In this document: positions 1 to 11,165 of the stretch, one piece after another
Position numbering within the stretch: the stretch's first letter is position 1
Layout: each line of letters opens with the position of its first letter
Source: Neurospora crassa OR74A
Taxonomy: Eukaryota; Ascomycota; Sordariomycetes; Sordariales; Sordariaceae
DNA: 64,000 nucleotides
NCBI RefSeq assembly: GCF_000182925.2
Contig: NC_026505.1
Span: 6,200,001 to 6,264,000, forward strand
Direction of reading: 5' to 3'
Notes under the pieces: generated by a model
Told to the model about the DNA's origin: nothing
The model's input: only the letters and a program-made list of their open reading frames with translations
The model's database searches: none
Program-made: the position numbers and the translations under genes

Positions 1-1906
1 CCAGAAAATCCGAGTGATGGCCTCGGGAGGCTACCCAGGGGTTATATATCTTTCGTCACTGCTGTTCAGTCCATGAAAATGATAGATCGCCCCATGGGGA
101 GTCCGCGGTAAAAGCTTCCGTTCTATCGACAAAGGCGCATTGTTTCCTGGAAATGAGGGATGTTTGAAGATTCGTGCCCCTTGGGCTTGGCTAGCTTGGC
201 TGAGGTTTGGTGGTGTGGTCTTGCAACCCTGTTCTTGGATTTCCATGGGGAAGCCGATTTTAGCACACTGCAATGTAACCATTTCAAGACCTCGGCGCGT
301 TATACGATCTTTCTTTGATCAAGTTAGGCTTGGATTCTTGACATTGGGTGATCGGATCAGTCGAGGTCGCCAAGCTCTTTTTTTGCGGAGTGGTGGACTT
401 GTCTTGCCAGTAGGTAGCCCAACGGGTCCAAGCATCGGCATCTCCCAGTTAGTTGCCTCTCCGTTTCTCGGCATGCGGGGATGTTAGCCGATAGGTCTCT
501 CTCGACATCGTCTTCCCTTTTACCCCATAGGTGAATCAGCAGAATCTGGGGTTGCCAAGCTCGAAGCTAGATCCATCGGTTAGAGTTTCCCTCGTGGCCG
601 ATGACCCTATGCAAGACGAGTTTAGGATCTCCGGGTGTGCTACGGCCGAGCATGATCTTCAACTGAGCGAAGAGGCTGTCAACTCGGTGGTTTGTCTCCT
701 TCTCAGTCCTCGCCCTCTGGAAGCGTAATCTCTGAGACTCTGAGCCCTGGGCATGTTATTTCTTTTCCTTGACCAAATACCCCGTTGGTAACCTCATCAG
801 CCCTGCCCAGAGTGAAGACAGAACAGCAATCATTGTCGTCGTCAACCAGGCTAGAGCCTCCAAGCAATATTGTAGCATTACCTACCACCCCCCAGCACCG
901 GTTGAATTGCGGGGATGCTCCAGCTCCAGGAAAAAAGGCAGTACAAATGCCGATTAGCCTGGCGGCTAAATAGCGGTTAATGCGACTCAAGGACTGTTCC
1001 TGGACCCCTTTTACAGCTTCTGTTTCTTTGGGAAGGGTTCTTGGCAGGGCGGTCGTTGTCACGGTGGCAAGGAAGCTAGCAGGGACTGGTTGAGCTTGTG
1101 ACGTGCTGAAGTGGCCGAAATAGGAAATTCACGGTGGACAAGGACCGAAAACCTCTGAAATGGGACAGTAGGATGTCCTTTTGGTTGTGTTTTGGTTTCG
1201 AATGCTCTGGGGCGCTCGATGACAGGAAGATGAAGGGCAATGATCATGAAGTCCAGAACAATCATCGACCCACCTCAAGTACACAACTTGAAGTTGGAGG
1301 CCAAAGCGGACCGGACTGGAATCTGACGGACTGACTGGGGCCTGGACGTGGAGGTCCGGTTCGAGGAAGGAGCACTGTACACTGAGAGAAGGGACGATCT
1401 CCGTGATGAATCATTTGCCTGTGATGTTCTCAGTTGCCCAACATGAGCGCAGGACCCTTTCTCTAGAATCTGCGCTCTTCCTGTCGGGTAAATTGGTCTT
1501 GGGTAGCATTTGACACCAATTCGACGAGAATGTCGAACACAGAACCGTCCAGTCCTCCATCTTTGAAGTCGTGAGCGTTGAGCAAGAAACAAAACATGAG
1601 GTTGAGAGCACCTGCCATCTTGGCGTTGACCCAACATCTCATTTGCTCGCAAGCTTGTCTCGAAAGGAAAGAGCAAAGGCAAAGTTCCGATTGTAGGCGC
1701 TCCTATCTCGGGTAGGTGCATCAACTCGATTCTTTTCATCATCGCCGTTGCCGCCACCACTGGTCCAGGCTCCCACTCCCGTCATCATCTCATGAAACCG
1801 CCACCTTGAACTTGATCAGACGTTGCTCAGTCTCGTCCCGAACTTCCACTTTATCCTCAAGGTGTCGTCAAAACTTGCCATCGTCAGATCCTGCCATCAT
1901 TCCCAG
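1..1906. other. non-coding stretch, no gene recognised
   Basis: The open frames here (longest about 160 codons, minus strand 1275-1760) are short, overlap each other and show no recognisable domain, signal peptide or fungal splice architecture. It is probably the 3' flank of the monooxygenase gene plus intergenic DNA. An incomplete gene running off the left edge cannot be excluded. Confidence 0.5.
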
Positions 1907-3334
1907 TCACAACATTGCCTTCCCACTCTTCCCATCCAACCCCACCACATTGCTCTCTTTCCTCCCATCATCCTTTCTCTGCAATTCCTTGACAATATCA
2001 GGCCACCGCTTATAGGTATCCCCCTCAGCATCAAATCCCAACAGCCACTCCTCCCTCAGCAGCCAAAGCTTCTCTGGAACATTCCAGACCCCTTCCGGTC
2101 CATCCCAGTCCGCCTTATGCCACCTCTCTCGTGTCTTTGGTCCCATGGCTTGGGCTTTATGTACCCTTTCGTACCTCAGTTTCTCATAAGCTTTAAGGGC
2201 CGTGGGTACCACCTGCTCCTTTGACATGTCCCCCTTTTTGCTGCTTTGGTAGGCAAGTTGCAAACACGCAGCCACTACAGTCCCATCTTCAATGCTTTGA
2301 CTAGCGCCTTGAATCGACGTCGGCAGAAACGGATGAGCGGCGTCTCCTATAAGCGCAATCCTCCCCTTGGGACTGACGAAAGTCGGCAATGGCTCTCGGT
2401 AGACAAGCTTGTAGTCGATCAACCTCCCCGGCGGCGTAGCCTTGACCAGTTCCCTCACCACAGGACACCACCCCTCAAGGTAAGCCAAAGCCTCTTCCGG
2501 CTTTCCTGGGAACTGCCACGACTCTTCAATGTTGCCGTCGTCGATGTGGGTAAACACCCAGTTGATCTCGCTGCCGCCCTTGATGCTAGAAACCAGAAAG
2601 TGTATATCCGGCCCAATATACCCCTCATGTTGATCTCTCTTTTCCACCAGATGTTTCGTAATCGGATTCTTCGCAATGGCAGGTTCAGAAGGGAACCAAG
2701 CTCTGTAAACCGCATACCCCGAACTCTTGGGCTGCTCATCCTCCTCCAGTCCCAGTACCAACTTCCTCCCTCTCGACCGAACTCCCTCGGCAGCCAACAC
2801 AGCATCACCCATCACTTTCTCCACCTGCCCATCCGGCCCCTTAATCACCACCCCAGCATGTGGCCCATTATCTCCCTGATCATCACCCTCCTCAAAATAC
2901 TCCACAACCCTCACCCCCCACCTAACCTCCACTTCCTTCTTTCTCGTCTTCACAAACTCATACACCAACCGATGCAATTCCCCTCTATGTCCACTTATTC
3001 TCCTTCCCCACTTATTCTCCTCTGCAAAACTCTGTCTCGTCACAAATTCCCCCCGGTAATGGAACAAATCCAACCAGTCCGTCTGTCGAGAAAGTTCTTC
3101 CATTCTTTCTGCCACCGATGACGTATCTGGAAACACCCACTTCTCAAAGGCGCGCGACCCATTGGGATCAAAGGAAATGATGTCTCCGTAGCGAGTAATC
3201 TCGTCAATAGCAGAAACTTTTTCAAAGAGCGTGACTTTATGACCCTTGCGAGTGCATTCGATGGCGGCGGAGAGACCGGCGAAGCCGGCGCCTACTATTA
3301 GGATGTGGAGAGGTAGATCGGTGGGGGTTGTCAT
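1907..3334 (-). CDS. FAD-dependent monooxygenase, salicylate hydroxylase-like
   Basis: This 475-residue flavoprotein hydroxylase probably adds oxygen to an aromatic substrate using FAD and NAD(P)H. The N-terminus has a Rossmann FAD site: GAGFAG at residues 15-20 after a beta strand, and an acidic residue (LFEK, E38) at the end of the second strand that binds the ribose. The second FAD motif, GDAAHPFLPTSIQGA, begins at residue 330, as in class A flavoprotein monooxygenases such as salicylate hydroxylase and FAD-binding_3 proteins. Length is normal for the family and there is no intron. The frame stays open upstream to an ATG at 3547, but those 71 residues are Ser/Arg/Pro-rich and lie before the family's usual start. 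The ATG at 3334 begins a few residues before the Rossmann strand and is preferred. No signal peptide is seen, so it is probably cytosolic. The substrate is unknown and no biosynthetic cluster surrounds it. Confidence 0.85.
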   Translation of the reverse strand: MTTPTDLPLHILIVGAGFAGLSAAIECTRKGHKVTLFEKVSAIDEITRYGDIISFDPNGSRAFEKWVFPDTSSVAERMEELSRQTDWLDLFHYRGEFVTRQSFAEENKWGRRISGHRGELHRLVYEFVKTRKKEVEVRWGVRVVEYFEEGDDQGDNGPHAGVVIKGPDGQVEKVMGDAVLAAEGVRSRGRKLVLGLEEDEQPKSSGYAVYRAWFPSEPAIAKNPITKHLVEKRDQHEGYIGPDIHFLVSSIKGGSEINWVFTHIDDGNIEESWQFPGKPEEALAYLEGWCPVVRELVKATPPGRLIDYKLVYREPLPTFVSPKGRIALIGDAAHPFLPTSIQGASQSIEDGTVVAACLQLAYQSSKKGDMSKEQVVPTALKAYEKLRYERVHKAQAMGPKTRERWHKADWDGPEGVWNVPEKLWLLREEWLLGFDAEGDTYKRWPDIVKELQRKDDGRKESNVVGLDGKSGKAML

Positions 3335-4668
3335 TGTGTTGTATTGTGATGATGAATGGCGGTTTTTGCGTGGTTTCAAGGGTTGTCGTCTGGCTGGGGA
3401 TTTGGCGTTGGAAGGTCTATTGTGTGGTTGTCGTGGTTGCGTGAGTAGAGTGATAAGTGCACCGCATGAAAGTTGGGAGGAAGGAGATCGGATGATTATC
3501 GGCTGGCCGGCCATTCTTTTGGATACCGATTTCTGGAAGCTGGCCATGTCGGCGGAAAATAAGAGGCATGTGTGATGGCTAGAGGTGATAGGTACAGATG
3601 TAGAGGTAAAAAAAAAAGATCATCAAATGGCATACAGGCTGAAATGCCGACCCCGCTTCGTGAGGTTGCGATATGGGTGATGTTGGGGTTCGTTGCGACT
3701 ATGCGATCGGAATAGCATTGAGAATTTGTGGAAAAAAAAATGTCAGCCAGATATTCTACGTTGTTTTCCGCATATTGTCCAGTCCAATCGGCCGCTATGT
3801 CGAGTCAACGATGGAGGCTTCCGGGGAACTACAGACTACTACTGTGCGATGACAAGAGGTCGGTACACATCAAGCATCCCATGTTTTCGAAGACAGATAC
3901 GCGATGTTAGACGTGACTGAATTGAGCCCAACAGTTATGATCCGCTGTTATCATGCAGTATCTTCGCCTGTCCGAAGCGCGGCGCTGGCGATATTCTACA
4001 AGGCCGTTGCTGAGCCCATGTCTGGGCCTACCGATGCGACAGACTTTGGAGCATGAAAGTGATGTACTGTGACTGTGTTCATTTCGACTGTAGTGTAGTA
4101 TTGAAACCTTCCCTTTTTTGGTTTTCCGGTGGACGAAAGGCTTTGGGTAGGTTAGGGTTGAAATCCCTTTCCCTCACTGTACTATACCGTGACAGTCTAC
4201 AATACAGCCGGAACAAACACAGTCTAAAAGCAAGAGTCCAAGAGACCTTCGGAAATCTCGGGCTCTGCCGGCGACGTCAACGGAACCTAACTAACCTAAT
4301 AGAAGCAGACGCTGATCGGAAGTGAAACATAGGGAAATAAGGTAGCTATTGATGCTTTGATCGACACAGCGGACGGACGGACGGGTGCTTCCGTGCTATA
4401 TGGACAGCGATTCCATACATAGTACAGGCGACGACGATCAGCTTTTCCAAATCTGGAAACGAACTGCTCGGCCCGTCGTTATCGCAACAGCAATAACTAT
4501 ATAGCCTCATAGCTTGCAATTTGTAAGGTGACGATTGTAAATGGCTGCAGAGAGTGCTTCGTATAAATGAGACGGGCGTCCCCGCACCCGGTAATATCCA
4601 GTTGCTACTGGCAAACTGGCAAAAATGTTGTGAGGCCGGCAGTTTGGGTACTCGTCCAAGATGCTGGG
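3335..4668. other. divergent intergenic region
   Basis: This lies between the divergently transcribed monooxygenase and the secreted protein gene and probably carries both promoters. It contains one TAGAGGTA octamer at 3601 and an A-run at about 3609. Open frames here are short and unconvincing. Confidence 0.5.
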
Positions 4669-4675
4669 TATATAA
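4669..4675 (+). promoter_or_regulatory. TATA box of the 4787 gene
   Basis: TATATAA lies 112 nt upstream of the start codon of the secreted protein gene, a usual spacing for a fungal promoter with a short leader. Confidence 0.5.
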
Positions 4676-4786
4676 TGGAGCGGGTTGCTGAGAGAGAGCA
4701 CTGGTGGTTTCGCTTGAAACACAGCCCGGGGTGAAGCCTTCCCATCTTTGTTCCTCAACACCGTGTAAAGTGAATGAATCACCGGT

Positions 4787-5590
4787 ATGATGAAACACTT
4801 GCTCACTACCCTCCTCTTCGTCACCCCCTTGGCCCTCGGGGCTCCCACGGCTCGCGCAGCCACCTGCGATCGCGACTTCCTCAAAGCCCAAGCTGCCTCC
4901 TACGTCGCCGCCCAAAAGGCTGGAACCCCCTCTCTCCTGACCAACTCCTCCTCCTCCTCCGGATCAACCATCAGCTACACCCAAAACTTCAAGACCGCCA
5001 CCCTCACCACCGGCATTTTGTCCACCCCCTTACGCATCGACCACAACCGCAGCATCTACGACACCACCCAATGCGCCACCTACACCGAACTCATCAGCAC
5101 CGAACCCAACAAACAACACGTCATCGGCACCCAACTCCGCTTCTCTCCCGAGACCTTGACCCTCTCCAAGATCGAAACCATCGTCACCTCCAAAGGCGAC
5201 TGGCTCTTTGACCCATCTGCCACACTCATGTACTCCTTCCAAGAATCCTCTCAAGGGCTGTGGGACGACATCCCCCTCGCCAAGCGAGACACGCGCGCGG
5301 TAATCCAAGCGGCCGGCGACGCGTACCTGGATTTGTTCAACAACAAGAGCGTCAAAGTGCCGTGGGGAACACCGTGTGCACGACTAGAAGGCGGGACTTA
5401 TATCCAGCCTAGTTGCAATGTGGGCGTGCCGAGCGGGATCAGGAATGTGAATAGACGGTATGTGGTGGATGAGGTGGTGGGCACGGTGGATGTGTTTTTT
5501 GATTTTGCGGGGGCGGAGCCGGATAGTCATGAGTTTAGGGTGGAGGGGGGGAGGTTGAGGTTGGTGCATACTATGACTGTTATGAAGTAG
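4787..5590 (+). CDS. small secreted protein, fungal DUF8021-like
   Basis: This 267-residue protein begins with a clear signal peptide (MMKHLL, then a Leu/Phe/Val-rich core, with cleavage expected after APTARA near residue 24) and is probably secreted. The mature part starts ATCDRDFLKAQAASYVAAQ and contains Cys residues in QCATY, PWGTPCARLEGG and PSCNVG that could form disulfides. It ends in a predicted beta segment (SHEFRVEGG...). The layout (CxRxxL near the mature N-terminus, a trailing PCxRLEG motif) resembles fungal secreted proteins annotated DUF8021; that assignment is from memory and moderate. There is no catalytic motif I can name and no intron. A second, decayed copy lies at 53895-54740 in this same window. 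A TATA box stands 112 nt upstream. Two ATGs are adjacent (4787 and 4790); either could start. Confidence 0.8.
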   Translation: MMKHLLTTLLFVTPLALGAPTARAATCDRDFLKAQAASYVAAQKAGTPSLLTNSSSSSGSTISYTQNFKTATLTTGILSTPLRIDHNRSIYDTTQCATYTELISTEPNKQHVIGTQLRFSPETLTLSKIETIVTSKGDWLFDPSATLMYSFQESSQGLWDDIPLAKRDTRAVIQAAGDAYLDLFNNKSVKVPWGTPCARLEGGTYIQPSCNVGVPSGIRNVNRRYVVDEVVGTVDVFFDFAGAEPDSHEFRVEGGRLRLVHTMTVMK

Positions 5591-6283
5591 GGGGTTGTTG
5601 GTGGTGACTTTGGTGTTTGGTGTAATTAGAGAGAGAGAGAGGCTCTTGGAAAGGGGTGGTTGGCAGGACAGTGGAGGAGGGAAAGTTGACTTGGACCGTC
5701 AGGGCAGGAAATCGGACGAAATCAATAACTGGGTGTAACCTGGCAAAGCCCGAGATAGCGATTCACGAATGATCAGAAAAAATTGTGGTGATCGGAGAGG
5801 ATTTGAACCTGGTAGGTGTGTTGTCGCATTGTTGGCTGGCGCACGGTCAACAACAAACCCACAGTCACCACGATACCACGATATGTACCACTTGACAGGT
5901 GAATGGAAGCGCGAACGAGAGCGTGGCATCGCGGAGAATGCCGTTCGTTTATGTTGCGTTGGGCATGACCGCTCGGCTAAAACAAGCAGTCAAGATGGTT
6001 CGATTGTTGTGGTGAATACGAGGAGATTTGGGAATAGCTTCATGTTTGGGGATTCGTGGCAAATGGGAAAGAGGTGGAAACTCGCTGAAGAAACCATCAG
6101 CTTTGTCGTCCAGTCGGATTGCGCGACAAGAAAAAGAATCGAGGCACTAGCGAATCACTAGCCCAGATGGGCTGAGCTAATGCAGCGGCACCCAGCAACA
6201 CATCCGAAGAGCGGAGTCTGGAAAGCGGTCACGGACTGCAGATGCTTTCATGCTGTAGTGTACTGTGTCAGAGTACTTGCGTA
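5591..6283. other. intergenic, no gene seen
   Basis: This is the 3' flank of the secreted protein gene followed by DNA with only short open frames. A GGTTCAAATCC B-box-like string on the minus strand (5799-5809) is discussed under rejected observations. Confidence 0.5.
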
Positions 6284-6626
6284 CAGTAATGTGCCCTGTA
6301 AATACAAGTGGGGCGGGCATGCCATTTTCCTTGCATTTACTGGGTCCTTGCATTTACTGGTACCTACACTTTGGCTTGTAACAGCCAGTGAGAGCTCTGA
6401 TAAGGGGTTCTAATGACCGATAACAGCCCCGATACGGGTGACAGGGGTGCCACAGTCCCCTGTTAGCTACCCTGTTAGTTGCAAATTTATATGGTAGGCC
6501 GGTTGAGCGGCTTGCATTTTGCAGTTTGCAGGCCATGCCATACTAAAATAATTCGGGCACGGAAATTTCTAGCATTTACTGGGTCTTTGCATTTATTGGG
6601 TCTAGCATTTACAGGGCACATTACTG
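6284..6626. mobile_element. MITE with about 22 bp terminal inverted repeats, TA target site
   Basis: The left end reads CAGTAATGTGCCCTGTAAAT and the right end is its reverse complement (ATTTACAGGGCACATTACTG). Each end abuts a TA dinucleotide (6282-6283 and 6627-6628), the signature of Tc1/mariner-superfamily (pogo/Fot1-like) insertion. The 343 bp interior has no long open frame, so this is a non-autonomous miniature element. Short direct repeats of GCATTTACTGGGTC type lie inside both ends (about 6332-6360 and 6571-6600), as subterminal repeats often do in such elements. Confidence 0.8.
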
Positions 6627-8387
6627 TATGTTACACTGCAAAGTGGAAGGAGGAATGTGACGTCACTGCGATATGCCCCACCTCCCAAACAGCATGGGGG
6701 AGCACTAGGTGCAGTGGGAGCTGTGACCCCCAAAAGAGAGCAGCAAGAGCTGAAGAGCAGCACTGCAGCGGCTACACTAAAACTGGACATCGCCGATTGC
6801 AAGGGCAGGAGCCCGGAATGGTCACCGGGGCCCCTCCGTGGATTTGATTTGTCTTTATTTTTCTGCCCTTCCCAATTTCTTATCAGATGACGGGATGGAA
6901 GCACTCCCGCGGCGCCCCAAACAGACCACTGCTCGAGCACAACCCTACTAGCAGACTGGGAGACCCATGGGCACGGTATGTAATATGCTAGGTATAATCC
7001 CACCCCAACATTTCTCTGGTTTCATCCGTCTCAGCTTTTTCCTTTCGCAAACGTTGCTCGTTTTTGGAAGCCAACAAAATCGAGTCACGACAACCACTAC
7101 AAAAGTGCCAATGATGCCTTGGACCATTGGAAAAGCCCGAGGATCGACCACAGTCCTAGTGTGTGTAATGTAGATTCGGCTAATCCAAATGTGTCAGCAG
7201 AGGACTGGGAGGTTCCATGCAGCAGACATTCCCCATGGCATTTTGGACCGATCGAGCTTTGGCATAATGAGGCCGACAAAACCGACTCGGAGTCTAGAAG
7301 GGTCCATCTGTCGGGTTGTACAAGGTACCAGCAGTATGTATGGAAACGATGAATATCCATCAGACCGTTGCGCCACATAGCACACCACAGTGACCACACA
7401 GTGACTGTTGGCAATCAAACTGCAAAGCGAGAAGCTGTCAATGACCATCACACACTGAAATAAATCCGGGCAGTGTGTGTTCAGGCCCCTGATGATCCCT
7501 TCTCCGGCGCTCCGCTGATGCCGGTCTTTTTCTGCGCTTATTTTGCCACGATGTAACAGCTGGTACTGTATCGTCCTTGTATAATACCATTTTCTGTACT
7601 ACAATTTGCGGCATCAGTCACCCACTCATCCGGTATTCGCGTGTTCCAATTCCCGACTTTCAAGTTTATGGTACCATGCCATCGGTACCAGCCGTTGCGC
7701 CCGTGACAACGAGTGGAAAAATGGCAATCAGCGGGGGATCATCACGGTCGCAGTCCAAGCACTGACCATTCATGGCTCGCGCCCAGTCCCGCAATCAACG
7801 TTCATCGAGATCTCTTTTTTTTCCCCTTCCCTTCCCACTTCGCCCTTTCACGAGTTCCAGTCGCCGGTCTGTCTGCTGCCCTTGGGCTACCTCAACAATT
7901 TATCGAGTGTCCCTTTCCCACACCTGCGTGATCTCTTTAACATGCCACAAGCGTCACAAATGACCACCAGTCTGTCGTTTTCCCGTTTCCCTCTTCCGAG
8001 ATTTTTCCTTCGCTCCGTCCCGAACCAGGTCCAGTCCTGACAACATCCTGTCTTCCGAGGCCTGGCCCACCCTCAAACTTTATACTTTATTTGCCCCCCT
8101 CAGCCACTAGACATATTGGCCAGCCCCGCCTGTCAATAGTCTGTCTGCGCTTAGCTGTACCTACCTACGGTACCTCACCCGGAGCGCAGCAGAAAAGCCG
8201 ACTACGGTTAGGTTAATAGACCGTGGCCGCCCGACATCCGGCTACTGCACTAATCAGCTCATCTCGTTTCCAAGTTCCTGATTGCTTCCGGCAAAAAGCA
8301 AAGCACTTGTCTTGGATTTCAAGCTCGGCGCATCAAACTAACCTCCTTCTAACGGCCGACGCTGCCGACGCTGCCACCGCCAAAACC
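6627..8387. other. long upstream region of the histidine kinase gene
   Basis: About 1.7 kb without a supportable gene. The last several hundred bases are pyrimidine-rich (for example 7800-8100), as in long fungal leaders. The frame of the downstream kinase is open back to a GTG at 8223, but no ATG occurs in it before 8388. Confidence 0.45.
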
Positions 8388-11165
8388 ATGGCCAACATGG
8401 CAAATAGTCTGCTGAACATGGTCATTGATGGCCCCAAGGATGGGAATGATGAAGAATCCCATCCATATCCTGACTCCTCCTCCAAGTCTCACGGAGCTGT
8501 CTCCGCCCACAATTCGGACTGTCTCCAGGCCATGACTCAGCACCAGGAACATGACCACTTCAACGACAACGACTCTCACATCTCGGCTTCAGCTTCAACT
8601 CCCTCCACCCAGGCCATGGAGGAAGACCACGCCTGGAGTGTTGCGACCAGGACAACAACACAATCGTCCATCGATGACACCGTCACCCTCCAACGCCATG
8701 TCCCGCCTACCCATCCCTTTGCGGCTCCCGACATGAGCCTCATTTTCGACTTCTCTCCTGTCCCATTACTCCTCCTGTCCTCGTCGTGCTGCATCACCCG
8801 GGTCTCAAAACGCTTCTGCCAAGACTGGCATGTCACCGAAGAGGACTGCATCGGCAAGTTCCTGCTGCCCTTCCTCGAGAGCCAGATCCGCGAAACGGGC
8901 GCCAGCAAATCAAGACTCATTGCCGAAGCCGTCGATGATGCCGTCGCCGCTCGATCCGAGCGCACTTCCAAGGCCATTACCGTCAAGAGTGCCTTCACCT
9001 GTCGCGCCCGCGTGATACCCATCTTTCGGGATGCCGAGCTGGTCTCCATCTACCTCGAATGGCACGAGCGTCCATCGTCCGAGGTCCTCGACAACGAGCA
9101 GGTCCAACCGGGCCTATCCACGGATGAAGCCTTTCGCATTCTCGTGCAAGCCACCAAGGACTATGCCATATTCCTCCTCGATACAAAAGGTCACATCGCA
9201 ACTTGGAATACTGGCGCGCAACTGCTCAAGGGCTACACTCGGGAAGAGATCATCGGCAAACACTTTTCCATTTTTTACGGCAAAGAAGATTTGGACATCA
9301 AGAAGCCAGACATGGAACTGGACATTTGTCTTCGCGAGGGTCGTGTCGAAGACGAAGGCTGGCGCTACAAGAAGGACGGAACGCGCTTCTGGGCCAACGT
9401 CGTCATCACGGCCGTCTACAAGAATGGCGTCCACGTCGGCTTTGGCAAGGTCACGCGCGACTTGACGGAGCGTAAGGCGTCCGAGTCCCGCCTGATTGCT
9501 GCCTACGAGGAGAGCGAGAAGCTCAAGTCGGACTTCCTCGCCAACATGAGCCACGAGATCCGTACCCCTATGCACGGCATGCTTTCGGCTTGCGCGTTGC
9601 TGCTCGACTCGCCCCTTACCGAGAGGCAGCGAGACATTGTCAACATCATGGATGAGTCGGGTCAGATCTTGTTGCAGGTCATCAACGACATCCTCGACTA
9701 TTCCAAGCTAGCTTCGGGCAGTTTCTCAGTCAGCTCCGATGTAGTTGGTGTCGCCAGCATCATCACCTCAGTGGTTCGCGCTGTCCAGACGACGTTGCCA
9801 CCAGCAGTCCACTTTGAGCTCTTCCTCGCCCCTAACCTTCCAAAGTCCGTCCAAGGCGACCCCCTCCGTTACCGCCAAATTGTCCAAAACATTGTTGGCA
9901 ACGCAGCCAAGTTCACCGACAAAGGTAGCATCCGCGTCAAAGCTTCGGTTGACTCGGAGGACAACGACAGCTACACCATCTTAACCGAAGTCATCGACAC
10001 GGGCATTGGCATCCGCGAGTCCGCCTCTGCCTCGCTTTTCACCCCCTTCAGCCAATTCGACCTCACCACCACCAAGCGTTACAAGGGCACGGGTCTCGGC
10101 CTCTCCATCGCCAAATCCCTCGCCGAGCTCATGGGCGGCCGCATCGGCTACCGCCCCAACCCCGAACGCCACGGGTCTGTCTTCTGGTTCACCGCACGCT
10201 TCAAGAAGATTAAGAGCCTTGAACAGATCCAAGACTGGAAGCACCAGATGGCCGCTAAGGACGGTTCACCCATCTCGCCTATTCAGCCCGACGTCACGGT
10301 TCTCCAACAACGACTTGCCTCGGTCGCCGGCACCAAAAGTATTTTGCTCGTCGAAGACAACGTTATCAACCAAAAAGTCATGCTGGGCATGCTGCGCTCA
10401 CTTGGCTTTAGGAGCATCGACCTGGCAGCTGATGGCGCCGCGGCCGTGAAGATGGTCACCGGAAAACCTGTCGGGTATGATATCGTGCTGATGGATATTA
10501 ACATGCCTATCCTGGATGGAAACGAAGCCTCGCAGAAAATCCGTGACGCTGGAGTGAAGGTGCCTATCATTGCCATGACTGCTTACGCCCTCAAGGGGGA
10601 CCGTGAAAAGTGCTTGGAATACGGCATGAACGACTATGTCCCCAAGCCTGTCGACAGGAAGTTCCTCATCAAGGTCTTGGCTACCTGGATCCTCGAAAAG
10701 GTCGACTACCGCAAGGCATATGACGAAAGGTTGCAGCAGTTGAAGGATTGTGATGAAAAGTTGCATCGGCTGAGCGTCAGTGAGGGCGTAGCCGCAGCTA
10801 GAAGGGAAAGTGTAGATGGGGGGTCGAAGCCTGGAATGGCGTTGCAAGGAGATGAGGGGGTGGTGAAGGGGTGGGCTTCCCCATTCAGGGAGGTAGACCA
10901 GGCACAGGCCTCTAATGCGGGCGTGAGGCAGGGGACGTTTCAGGAGCCGGCATCGGTTAGGATTCCGAAGATGCTGGCGCAAAGGACGGAAAGGACCAAG
11001 GTGGGGCCACTACCGCTACCGAGTGGTGACCAGGGAGCGCCGATGCTAAGTGATGCTCAGCAAGGAAAACAAGAGCTACCCAACGGTGGATTTGCCGAAG
11101 GCGAGGGGCTGAACCAACTGCCGCCGGTCAGCGACGGGGAGATTAGTCCCAGAACTCTGGTGTAG
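8388..11165 (+). CDS. hybrid histidine kinase (PAS, HisKA, HATPase, receiver)
   Basis: This 925-residue cytosolic two-component sensor would pass phosphate His to Asp to a histidine phosphotransfer protein. Domains in order: a PAS-like fold at about residues 120-230; a canonical PAS/PAC domain at about 249-362 (FRILVQATKDYAIFLLD ... FGKVTRDLTERK); HisKA with the H-box NMSHEIRTP (phospho-acceptor His389); HATPase_c with N-box VGNAAKF (Asn505), G1 DTGIGI and G2 GTGLGLSIA; and a receiver domain with acidic pair Glu656/Asp657, phospho-acceptor Asp703 (LMDINMP) and Lys753 (PKPV). The last 160 residues are low-complexity. There are no membrane segments, so the cue is probably intracellular (redox, light or metabolite through PAS); which is unknown. 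The start is the ATG in CAAAACCATGGCC; the upstream open frame contains no ATG. The fungal HHK class is not assigned with certainty. There is no intron. Confidence 0.93.
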   Translation: MANMANSLLNMVIDGPKDGNDEESHPYPDSSSKSHGAVSAHNSDCLQAMTQHQEHDHFNDNDSHISASASTPSTQAMEEDHAWSVATRTTTQSSIDDTVTLQRHVPPTHPFAAPDMSLIFDFSPVPLLLLSSSCCITRVSKRFCQDWHVTEEDCIGKFLLPFLESQIRETGASKSRLIAEAVDDAVAARSERTSKAITVKSAFTCRARVIPIFRDAELVSIYLEWHERPSSEVLDNEQVQPGLSTDEAFRILVQATKDYAIFLLDTKGHIATWNTGAQLLKGYTREEIIGKHFSIFYGKEDLDIKKPDMELDICLREGRVEDEGWRYKKDGTRFWANVVITAVYKNGVHVGFGKVTRDLTERKASESRLIAAYEESEKLKSDFLANMSHEIRTPMHGMLSACALLLDSPLTERQRDIVNIMDESGQILLQVINDILDYSKLASGSFSVSSDVVGVASIITSVVRAVQTTLPPAVHFELFLAPNLPKSVQGDPLRYRQIVQNIVGNAAKFTDKGSIRVKASVDSEDNDSYTILTEVIDTGIGIRESASASLFTPFSQFDLTTTKRYKGTGLGLSIAKSLAELMGGRIGYRPNPERHGSVFWFTARFKKIKSLEQIQDWKHQMAAKDGSPISPIQPDVTVLQQRLASVAGTKSILLVEDNVINQKVMLGMLRSLGFRSIDLAADGAAAVKMVTGKPVGYDIVLMDINMPILDGNEASQKIRDAGVKVPIIAMTAYALKGDREKCLEYGMNDYVPKPVDRKFLIKVLATWILEKVDYRKAYDERLQQLKDCDEKLHRLSVSEGVAAARRESVDGGSKPGMALQGDEGVVKGWASPFREVDQAQASNAGVRQGTFQEPASVRIPKMLAQRTERTKVGPLPLPSGDQGAPMLSDAQQGKQELPNGGFAEGEGLNQLPPVSDGEISPRTLV

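Noticed and set aside
1275-1760. 161-codon minus frame before the monooxygenase
   Set aside because: No domain, biased composition and overlap with other frames of similar length. Treated as chance.
5799-5809. B-box-like GGTTCAAATCC on the minus strand, with GTGGTGA/TCACCAC ends nearby
   Set aside because: The would-be T-arm and anticodon arm do not pair, T33 is missing and the spacing is wrong. At best a tRNA relic, so no tRNA was called.
8223-8387. Extended N-terminus of the histidine kinase
   Set aside because: The extension begins with GTG and contains no ATG; the first ATG, in a strong context, is 8388.
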